Shown piece after piece: positions 1 to 4,495 of a stretch of 5,059 nt of DNA. Below the pieces are notes generated by a model that was given only the letters and a program-made list of their open reading frames with translations, did no database searches and was not told the DNA's origin. Source of the stretch: JAKBCQ01 sp021807585 (GTDB lineage: Bacteria > Planctomycetota > Planctomycetia > Isosphaerales > Isosphaeraceae). How positions within the stretch are numbered: position 1 is the stretch's first letter; every line of letters begins with the position of its first letter. The stretch covers positions 1-5,059 of the forward strand of contig DAHWFG010000154.1 in NCBI GenBank assembly GCA_027325115.1. Direction: 5' to 3'. Both the position numbers and the translations under genes were made by a program.

Positions 1-478
1 TAAGCGGCACGGCGCGGATCGTGCGGATGTTGGCGGTGACGTCGTCGCCGCGGGCGCCGTCGCCGCGCGTCGCCCCGAGCGCGAGCGTTCCGTTCTCATA
101 TCGGAGCGAAACCGCGACTCCGTCGACCTTGAGCTCGACGACGAACCGCACCGCCTCTCCGGGATTAAGACCGCGGCGAACTCGATCGGCCCATTCGCGT
201 ATCTCTTCAAACGAGTACGTGTTATCAATCGAGAGCATCGGAACCGAATGCTCGACCGTCGCGAAAAACGGCGCCGGCGCCCCCCCCACGCGTTTTGTCG
301 GACTCGCGGGATCGTCGAATTCGGGATGTTCCTTCTCAAGAGATTCGAGCTTTTTGATCAAAATGTCATATTCACGATCGCTAATCTCGGGGGCGGCGTC
401 CACATAATAGAGCCGGTTGTGACGCTCGATCTCCCCGCGCAATCGCTTGATCTCACGCTCGACGCTTAAAGCCGTCAT
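1..478 (-). CDS. ligA: NAD-dependent DNA ligase LigA, N-terminal part (cut by the window edge)
   Basis: LigA seals 5'-phosphate/3'-hydroxyl nicks in duplex DNA using NAD+, in replication (Okazaki fragments) and repair. The 159 visible codons cover the NMN-binding domain Ia and the start of the adenylation domain. Domain Ia shows HNRLYYVDAAPEISDREYD at residues 20-38, matching the Tyr/Asp pattern that binds the NMN half of NAD+. SPTKRVGG follows at 59-66 and MLSIDNTYSFEE at 81-92. The AMP-accepting lysine is K117 in ELKVDG (115-120). VSLRYENG (123-130), ATRGDG (136-141) and DDVTANIRTIRAVPL (145-159) are also typical of the family. The start at 478 fits the usual N-terminus and has a G-rich ribosome site (GAGG followed by more Gs at 485-493, six bases before ATG). 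The rest of the adenylation domain, OB fold, zinc finger, HhH and BRCT domains lie outside. The reading frame crosses an 8-G run at 280-287. Identity is very secure. Confidence 0.97.
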   Translation of the reverse strand, partial: MTALSVEREIKRLRGEIERHNRLYYVDAAPEISDREYDILIKKLESLEKEHPEFDDPASPTKRVGGAPAPFFATVEHSVPMLSIDNTYSFEEIREWADRVRRGLNPGEAVRFVVELKVDGVAVSLRYENGTLALGATRGDGARGDDVTANIRTIRAVPL

Positions 479-484
479 CGCTTA

Positions 485-493
485 CCCCCCCTC
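485..493 (-). promoter_or_regulatory. Ribosome binding site of ligA, inside a 7-G run
   Basis: On the minus strand GAGG followed by further Gs ends six bases before the ligA ATG at 478. The spacing suits a Shine-Dalgarno site. The run of seven Gs (485-491) is unusual, because slippage there would change the spacing to the start codon. Confidence 0.5.
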
Positions 494-544
494 GTCTCGA
501 TCACGTCGATCAGGGACGCACTTGCTAACAAGATCAGTGTTTGC

Positions 545-874
545 TTATTTTTTGTGTTGTTCCACGTCGCGCTCGGTTTTCGGGCGATCAAACTTGTCGT
601 CGGCGAGCATGGCGACGACCGATAAAACGAGCATGATCACGAACTCGATTCCGATGATCGTCGGCGCCGATCGATCGAGCCAGTCCGAAAACGCCTTGTT
701 CGAGAGACTCTGTTTGATCTCGGGATGGTGCATCAACGCCTTCTGATATTCGGGAATAATCAAGTAAGCAAGAATCGTGACGACGAAAAGCACGCTCACG
801 ATCAGAAGAAAGAAATAAAAAGGATTCGGAAATAACGGCTTACGCGAAGTCCCGGCCATCAGTTGAGTTCTCAT
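545..874 (-). CDS. Small two-helix membrane protein of unknown function
   Basis: I do not recognise a named family. The product is 109 residues from the first ATG, or 104 from the second (859, protein start MAGTSRKPLF). Neither start has a strong Shine-Dalgarno site; the second may be the real one, with GAGAA about ten bases upstream. Two hydrophobic segments are clear: residues about 19-40 (FYFFLLIVSVLFVVTILAYLII) and about 72-91. Between them lies a 30-residue hydrophilic loop containing HHPEIKQSLSNKAFSDWLDR. The tail (92-109) is rich in Asp, Lys, Arg and Glu. Positive residues at R2, R11 and K12 suggest that both ends face the cytoplasm and the loop faces out. No signal-peptide cleavage site or catalytic motif is apparent. 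It lies between ndk and ligA on the same strand, 66 bases upstream of ligA, so co-transcription with ligA is likely. The third-position base pattern and hydrophobic segments support a real gene. Confidence 0.75.
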   Translation of the reverse strand: MRTQLMAGTSRKPLFPNPFYFFLLIVSVLFVVTILAYLIIPEYQKALMHHPEIKQSLSNKAFSDWLDRSAPTIIGIEFVIMLVLSVVAMLADDKFDRPKTERDVEQHKK

Positions 875-934
875 GTGTTTAGATCAATCGGTCGAGGTCG
901 ATCGCGAACGGGTTCGTCCACGACTCGCCGTCGG

Positions 935-962
935 ACCGAGAGGGGAATCGCCCCCTCTCGGT
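935..962 (-). terminator. GC-rich hairpin after ndk: terminator-like or 3'-stabilising, no T-run
   Basis: A perfect 11-bp stem (ACCGAGAGGGG at 935-945 pairing with CCCCTCTCGGT at 952-962) encloses a six-base loop. It begins 21 bases past the ndk stop codon, where a transcription terminator would lie. The minus-strand sequence that follows is GC-rich with no T-run, so it is not a classical intrinsic terminator. It could be a terminator that works without a U-tract, a transcript-stabilising 3' end, or a partial attenuator between ndk and the downstream genes. Confidence 0.5.
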
Positions 963-983
963 TCGCCGGCAATCAAGACATCA

Positions 984-1439
984 TCAAACGCCGGCGTCCA
1001 CCCAGTCGTTCGCGGCGATCTCGTAGGAAACGAGCTCCTCGGGCTTGAACCAGAGAGCGATCTCGCGCTCGGCCGATTCGCCGCCGTCGCTGCCGTGAAC
1101 GAGGTTGTTCTGCTTGCTGATCGAAAAATCGCCGCGAATCGTCCCCGGCGCCGCCGAAGCTCCGTTCGTCGCCCCCAGCATGTTCCGCACCACCGCGATC
1201 GCGTCGTTCCCCTCGAGCACGCCCACACCCACCGGTCCCGACGTGATGAACGACAACAGCCCCTCGAAAAACGGCTTCCCCTTGTGCTCGGCGTAATGCC
1301 GTTCGCCCGTCGCGCGGTCGACTTTCAAAAACTTGAGCGCGACGATCTTCAGCCCCTTGGCCTCGAATCGGCGCAAAACCTCGCCGGTCAATCGCCGCTG
1401 GACACAATCGGGCTTCATAATAATCAACGTTCGCTGCAT
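984..1439 (-). CDS. ndk: Nucleoside diphosphate kinase
   Basis: Ndk moves the gamma-phosphate of ATP to other (d)NDPs through a phosphohistidine intermediate, balancing cytoplasmic nucleotide pools for DNA and RNA synthesis. Counting from the start given here (151 aa, slightly longer than the usual 135-150), the key residues are all present: K9 in IIMKPD, Y49, F57, R85, T91, R102, N112, and the phosphorylated H115 in NLVHGSDGGESAEREI. Each lies at a constant offset of three from the human enzyme (K12, Y52, F60, R88, T94, R105, N115, H118). Two ATGs are adjacent (1442 and 1439). The second is preferred because homologues usually begin M-x-RTL and because GAGAG lies six bases upstream of it, against three for the first. 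A short tail, WVDAGV, ends the protein. A gap of about 106 bases separates it from the upstream JAMM gene, with no clear promoter in it, and a strong hairpin follows the stop. Confidence 0.97.
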   Translation of the reverse strand: MQRTLIIMKPDCVQRRLTGEVLRRFEAKGLKIVALKFLKVDRATGERHYAEHKGKPFFEGLLSFITSGPVGVGVLEGNDAIAVVRNMLGATNGASAAPGTIRGDFSISKQNNLVHGSDGGESAEREIALWFKPEELVSYEIAANDWVDAGV

Positions 1440-1548
1440 CATTCACTCTCTAAAAGGAACATCATTGTTTCCGTCGATTCCGCCTACCGAGACCGCGGCG
1501 ACCGCCGATCGCTCGACGTCGCATCGTTGAATCGAACGAATCATCAAT

Positions 1549-2046
1549 TTACATACCCGACGACGATTCGACAACCGACCCCGACGAGCTTAACCCTTGG
1601 CCGATGATCACCTCGATCTCATCAAATCGATCAAGGCCGAGCCGCCACGCCCGCACTTCGACACGCCTTTCCGCCAACGAGACGATGATTCGCGGCGTGT
1701 CGCCGTAATAATTCTCGGCGAGGTCGACCCGGCTCGGAATCGGCGGCGTCGACGGATGCGAATGATAAATCGCGCCGATCTCCCCGCGACGTTCTCGTAT
1801 CGCCCGCACCGCGACAATCAAGTCGCGACGGTCCGCCGTATACCTCACGCGACTCCGATCCTCATTCCGAAGCGGATAAATCGAATCGATCGCATCGCAC
1901 CGTGAGCCTAAAAGCCCGCAACATTCGAGCGGGAATTCGCGTTCCGCGTGCGCGATCATCGACTCGAAGATTCCTCGCGGGATTTCGATCATGAGTCCAA
2001 AGCCCAATCGCGACTCACGTTTGATCTCAATCGAATCGGCTCTCAT
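1549..2046 (-). CDS. JAMM/MPN zinc metalloprotease-like protein (Mov34/PAD-1 type, Mec-like)
   Basis: The protein has the JAMM zinc-protease signature: catalytic E41 in PLECCGLL (39-46), then H95 and H97 in IYHSHP (93-98), and S105 and D108 in PSRVD (104-108). H95, H97 and D108 would hold Zn2+, and E41 would activate water. Bacterial stand-alone JAMM proteins of this size cut C-terminal peptide or isopeptide bonds of ubiquitin-like sulfur carriers; Mycobacterium Mec releases cysteine from CysO-Cys. The substrate here is an inference from its neighbour: the first ATG overlaps the cysK stop as ATGA (2043-2046), which points to translational coupling. A second ATG at 1992 (residue 19, MIEIPRGIFESM) matches the usual family N-terminus. 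The first is kept because of the overlap, but the 18-residue extension may not be translated. The C-terminus (about 151-165) is Ser-rich and looks disordered. No carrier (ThiS/CysO) or E1-like gene is visible nearby. Confidence 0.9.
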   Translation of the reverse strand: MRADSIEIKRESRLGFGLMIEIPRGIFESMIAHAEREFPLECCGLLGSRCDAIDSIYPLRNEDRSRVRYTADRRDLIVAVRAIRERRGEIGAIYHSHPSTPPIPSRVDLAENYYGDTPRIIVSLAERRVEVRAWRLGLDRFDEIEVIIGQGLSSSGSVVESSSGM

Positions 2047-3008
2047 TCGGGATAAAGCGGGGTTGATAAATACCGTTCTCCCAAATCGGGCAGGACGACG
2101 ACAAGAAGCTTATCGTGATTTTCGGGCCGACGCGCGATCTGAAGCGCACCGACGACCGCCGCGCCGCACGAGATCCCGCATAACATCCCCTCCTCACGCG
2201 CCAGCCGACGAGTCATCTCAAACGCCTCGTCGTCCCGCACGAGAGCCACCTCGTCGATGATCGAAACGTTGAGATTATCGGGAATGAAACCAGCCCCCAA
2301 TCCTTGCAGCTTGTGCGGACCCGGCTTGAGCGGTTTTCCAGCCAACTTCTGTGTGATCACCGGAGAGTTCTCGGGCTCGACCGCAACGACTTGAACGCTC
2401 GGCTTGCGCTCTTTCAGAACTTCGCCGCAACCCGTGATCGTCCCACCCGTGCCGACACCGCAAACGAGGATGTCAATCGCGCCGTCGGTATCGCGCCAAA
2501 TCTCCTCGGCGGTCGTGGCGCGATGGATCGCGGGGTTCGCCGGATTCTTAAATTGCTGCGGCATGTACGCGTTGGGATTTGACGCGACGATCTCCTCGGC
2601 CTTACGAACCGCTCCCGGCATCCCCTCGGCCGCAGGCGTCAGCACGATCTCGGCGCCGAACGCCTTGAGCAGCCTTCGGCGTTCCAAACTCATACTCTCG
2701 GGCATCGTCACCATCAATTTGTAGCCCCTCGCCGCGCACGTGAACGCGAGTCCGATCCCCGTGTTGCCGCTCGTCGGCTCGACGATCAGCGTATCGGGTT
2801 TGATTTTCCCCGCGGCTTCCGCCGCCGCGATCATCGCCACGCCGATACGATCTTTGACCGACCAAAGCGGATTGAAATTTTCGAGCTTGGCAACCATCCG
2901 CGCGTGCGCGCCCGCGCTCACTCGCCTCAACTTGATCAGCGGAGTGTTGCCGATCGTCTGGGTGATGTCGTCGTAAATCCGACCTCGGGTCCAATCGCTG
3001 ATCGCCAT
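2043..3008 (-). CDS. cysK: Cysteine synthase A (O-acetylserine sulfhydrylase), PLP-dependent
   Basis: CysK makes L-cysteine from O-acetyl-L-serine and sulfide in the cytoplasm, the last step of sulfur assimilation. The 321-residue length is normal for this fold-type II PLP enzyme. K52 in NPLWSVKDRIG (46-56) is the Schiff-base lysine. PTSGNTGIGLAF (78-89) is the substrate-carboxylate loop, with N82 expected to contact PLP. GVGTGGT (184-190) is the phosphate-binding loop. KPGPHKLQGLGAGFIP (228-243) and LPDLGERYLST (306-316) closely match E. coli CysK. GISCGAA (278-284) keeps the Ser (S280) expected to contact the PLP ring nitrogen, with Cys at the next position where Ser or Thr is common. W49 takes the place of an aromatic Phe in E. 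coli. The start at 3008 has AGGAG eight bases upstream. The stop overlaps the JAMM gene's ATG. A CysM-type enzyme using another acceptor cannot be excluded, but the closest resemblance is CysK. Confidence 0.95.
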   Translation of the reverse strand: MAISDWTRGRIYDDITQTIGNTPLIKLRRVSAGAHARMVAKLENFNPLWSVKDRIGVAMIAAAEAAGKIKPDTLIVEPTSGNTGIGLAFTCAARGYKLMVTMPESMSLERRRLLKAFGAEIVLTPAAEGMPGAVRKAEEIVASNPNAYMPQQFKNPANPAIHRATTAEEIWRDTDGAIDILVCGVGTGGTITGCGEVLKERKPSVQVVAVEPENSPVITQKLAGKPLKPGPHKLQGLGAGFIPDNLNVSIIDEVALVRDDEAFEMTRRLAREEGMLCGISCGAAVVGALQIARRPENHDKLLVVVLPDLGERYLSTPLYPE

Positions 3009-3016
3009 TCGGCTCG

Positions 3017-3021
3017 CTCCT
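3017..3021 (-). promoter_or_regulatory. Ribosome binding site of cysK
   Basis: AGGAG on the minus strand lies eight bases before the cysK ATG. It is the clearest Shine-Dalgarno site of the five minus-strand genes and decides the cysK start. Confidence 0.75.
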
Positions 3022-3131
3022 CACTCAAAAAATCGATCCCGGCCCTTCGCATCGGCGCTGTTCGCTTCGACGATACGCCGATGGGATCGGGCGACGTCGC
3101 CATATTCGTCGGCCGGTTGAGGGAATTGCGT

Positions 3132-3160
3132 ATGATAGAACGAATCCGCTCGGCGAGCAA
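3132..3160 (-). promoter_or_regulatory. Candidate sigma70-type promoter of the cysK transcript
   Basis: On the minus strand TTGCTC (3155-3160, three of six matches to TTGACA) is followed after exactly 17 bases by TATCAT (3132-3137, five of six matches to TATAAT). Transcription would begin near 3125, giving a cysK leader of about 115 bases. The -35 match is weak. The spacing, the -10 match and the position ahead of the first gene of the row support it. Confidence 0.45.
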
Positions 3161-3702
3161 GCCGCCGTTGAACAGCTTTCAGTCATGCTCAAGGCGCATC
3201 ATGAACCTCCTCGGTGTGGAAGCGTCGATGGGTTTCGATCGAACCGCGGATGATCGATCGACGCGCAGACGCCGCCACACCTTGAACCGATTGCGAGATG
3301 TCAAAGAGCGACACGAGCGACTCAACCATTCGAGTCGTCAATCGTTGCGGACGATGAATTCCAAGCCGATCGATCACGGTGAACGACCCCATGCGGCCGA
3401 ACTCACGACGAACGATTCGTACTTAAAGCCGTAAGGGGAGGTCGTGTTCTCTCGACATAACCTACTGGGGAACAAAAGGGTTGAGAAAAAGCGCCGAGCG
3501 AAGCCATTCGGAATTTGGGCGGTTTGCGCAGTCTGCGAGGATAATTAATCTTCGGTCGATAAGATACATCAAGCGGACATTCGCCTTGCGAGCGATTGGT
3601 GTTAGATCGAGCTTGCAGCGATCGTCACAAATGGTGCGGGCGATGCCGGCTATGCATGGTTTGGGTAAGATGAGTTAATTTTTGTGTTTAACGGAAGTTT
3701 AA
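3161..3702. other. Stretch with no recognised gene
   Basis: No reading frame here shows a recognisable family or a consistent coding pattern. Several short open frames exist on both strands (for example minus 3189-3392, 67 codons), but none has a convincing start signal and conserved-looking protein together. The stretch holds small palindromes, a consensus AGGAGG on the minus strand at 3206-3211 ahead of a seven-codon frame, and the word TTGGGCGGTTTG at 3515-3526, which returns at 3842-3853. It becomes AT-rich from about 3660 onward. Confidence 0.5.
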
Positions 3703-3819
3703 ATGGCGATTATGGTGCATAAAGTTTTGGATTTCGAATCGAATTTCTCTCCCTCTACTATATACGCCGAAGAAGACAATTTATTCAGAAAATTTTGGAA
3801 TTTTTCCAAATTGTTTTAA
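3703..3819 (+). CDS. Possible 38-residue small protein of unknown function
   Basis: An ATG at 3703 opens a 38-codon frame ending in TAA at 3817-3819. GGAAG (3693-3697) lies five bases upstream, a fair Shine-Dalgarno site. The protein begins MAIMVHKVLDFESNF, has an acidic middle (YAEEDN at 21-26) and ends with an aromatic and basic stretch (LFRKFWNFSKLF, 27-38) that could form an amphipathic helix. It lies in an AT-rich patch unlike the neighbouring genes, and AT-rich DNA yields Phe, Asn, Lys and Leu codons by chance. Its last codons also lie in an inverted repeat (3791-3812). No family is recognised and no promoter is evident. Treat it as a candidate only. Confidence 0.3.
   Translation: MAIMVHKVLDFESNFSPSTIYAEEDNLFRKFWNFSKLF
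3791..3817. terminator. AT-rich inverted repeat with T-runs on both strands, possible bidirectional terminator
   Basis: TTTGGAA (3794-3800) pairs with TTCCAAA (3804-3810) around a TTT loop, and the stem extends by two A-T pairs past one bulged T. TTTT follows on the plus strand (3814-3817), and AAAA (3789-3792) gives a T-run on the minus strand. ACAATTT at 3776-3782 can instead pair with AAATTGT at 3808-3814. The stem has only two G-C pairs, so it would be a weak terminator. It could also be a protein-binding palindrome. Confidence 0.35.
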
Positions 3820-3985
3820 CGGCGGATCTGGGTGAATCAAATTGGGCGGTTTGAAGTCGATCGCGATGATCGGATCGATTTTGCGGGTGGGGATGAATTT
3901 GCGTTTCGCCGGGCGAATTCGCTGAATTTGGGCCGACGATCCGTGTCGGGAGGGGAAGTCGCCGCGGCGGTCCGCCTAGCCTGGA

Positions 3986-4016
3986 TTGAGAAAAGCAAGC
4001 ATCATCAAATCATAAT
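3986..4016 (+). promoter_or_regulatory. Candidate promoter ahead of the hairpin-rich block
   Basis: TTGAGA (3986-3991, five of six matches to TTGACA) and CATAAT (4011-4016, five of six matches to TATAAT) are 19 bases apart, longer than the ideal 17. The predicted start near 4023 lies just before the first hairpin at 4030. The AT-rich setting allows other -10 choices (for example TATAGT at 4019-4024) without matching -35 boxes. Confidence 0.3.
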
Positions 4017-4022
4017 AATATA

Positions 4023-4283
4023 GTTTTATGCGGATCTCTCGTCTCGCAGATCCGCGGCATGATACGGTCGGGCGCGACCTATTCGCCAATTCTCAGGGAG
4101 AAGCCCTCTGTTTTCTAGAGGGCGAAACCCGGAGTTCGAGTTTCTCAAATTGGGGAGCGCTCCGCTCAGGCTTAAGCCCTGAATCGGGTGTAAAGCGTAG
4201 CGAAATCTCGCGCAAAGGCGGTTTTCGCCGACATCATCGAGTCGGATAATTATCATAATTACATCAAGTGATGTAATTGTTTT
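4023..4283 (+). ncRNA. Candidate structured RNA of about 260 bases, family unknown
   Basis: The block holds a dense series of hairpins on the plus strand. Stems are GCGGATCT/AGATCCGC (4030-4037 with 4048-4055), GGTCG/CGACC (4066-4070 with 4075-4079), GCCCTCT/AGAGGGC (4103-4109 with 4117-4123), GGAGCGCTCC (4154-4163), TCAGG/CCTGA (4166-4170 with 4178-4182) and GGCG/CGCC (4217-4220 with 4226-4229). AGGG at 4095-4098 could pair with CCCT at 4104-4107 instead of the third stem, so two forms are possible. A promoter-like sequence precedes the block, and a perfect inverted repeat with TTTT ends it. I recognise no known riboswitch, 6S, tmRNA, SRP or RNase P core in it. The alternative is a small non-autonomous mobile element or chance palindromes. 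Confidence 0.25.
4257..4283 (+). terminator. Perfect AT-rich inverted repeat followed by TTTT: terminator or operator
   Basis: AATTACATCA (4257-4266) and TGATGTAATT (4269-4278) are exact reverse complements separated by AG. TTTT follows at 4280-4283 on the plus strand only. Read as RNA, the loop would open to at least four bases, leaving a nine-bp, mostly A-U stem that is weak for a terminator. Read as DNA, a 22-bp near-perfect palindrome in a non-coding stretch is a typical site for a dimeric regulator. GATAATTATC (4245-4254), a further perfect palindrome, lies immediately upstream. Confidence 0.4.
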
Positions 4284-4305
4284 ACGGAATTTGGTTGATC
4301 CATTC

Positions 4306-4319
4306 CGATCGGCCGATCG
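4306..4319. repeat. 14-bp perfect palindrome CGATCGGCCGATCG
   Basis: The 14 bases equal their own reverse complement and contain two CGATCG units. The site lies in the leader of the nuclease-like gene, about 180 bases before its ATG. It may be a regulator site. It may also reflect the high frequency of GATC/CGATCG words throughout this window. Confidence 0.45.
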
Positions 4320-4400
4320 ACGCCCGCGCCGATTCGCCGACGCGCGCGAGCGTGTCTCTCATAAGACTCGACCGGGCATCGCTTTTTGTACGGCTTCGAT

Positions 4401-4406
4401 TATGAT
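4401..4406 (+). promoter_or_regulatory. Possible -10 box for the nuclease-like gene
   Basis: TATGAT matches TATAAT at five of six positions and would start a transcript near 4413, about 83 bases before the ATG. No good -35 box lies 16-18 bases upstream, so this is weak. The rest of 4286-4495 holds nothing I recognise apart from the palindrome at 4306-4319. Confidence 0.2.
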
Positions 4407-4495
4407 CTTTGCTTCCGCGCGAATTCGTCGCCGACATGTTTTGGGATCGGGTCGATCGCGTGTCTCGTCGCCGCCATTTACGGGCTCATTGAATC

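Noticed and set aside
1443..1548. Separate promoter or terminator between the JAMM gene and ndk
   Set aside because: Only short GC palindromes (such as CGACGTCG) are present. No T-run and no acceptable -35/-10 pair were found.
873..1607. Long plus-strand open frame (244 codons) opposite ndk
   Set aside because: It is the antisense shadow of ndk, whose active-site residues are all recognisable on the minus strand. The predicted protein is Arg/Pro-rich with no family features.
3009..3125. Sulfur-related riboswitch (SAM-type) or T-box in the cysK leader
   Set aside because: None of the conserved core sequences of SAM riboswitches or the T-box could be seen in the leader.
3189..3392. Minus-strand 67-codon frame upstream of cysK
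   Set aside because: No Shine-Dalgarno site precedes its ATG, no family is recognised, and its third-position base use is weak. It could be a gene remnant but cannot be supported as a gene.
2904..3434. Plus-strand open frame of 176 codons running from inside cysK into the gap
   Set aside because: It begins antisense to cysK, has no ribosome site, and gives a low-complexity Arg/Ser-rich protein typical of a shadow frame.
3832..4023. Plus-strand 63-codon frame with a GTG start
   Set aside because: The start signal is weak and the composition looks like chance translation of GATC-rich DNA. It ends in a run of Ile codons from the AT-rich promoter-like stretch.
4185..4229. Resemblance to 16S rRNA words (GGGTGTAAAGCG, AAAGGCGGTTTT)
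   Set aside because: The match is limited to short pieces, and the flanking 16S helices and universally conserved neighbouring words are absent. It is probably chance.
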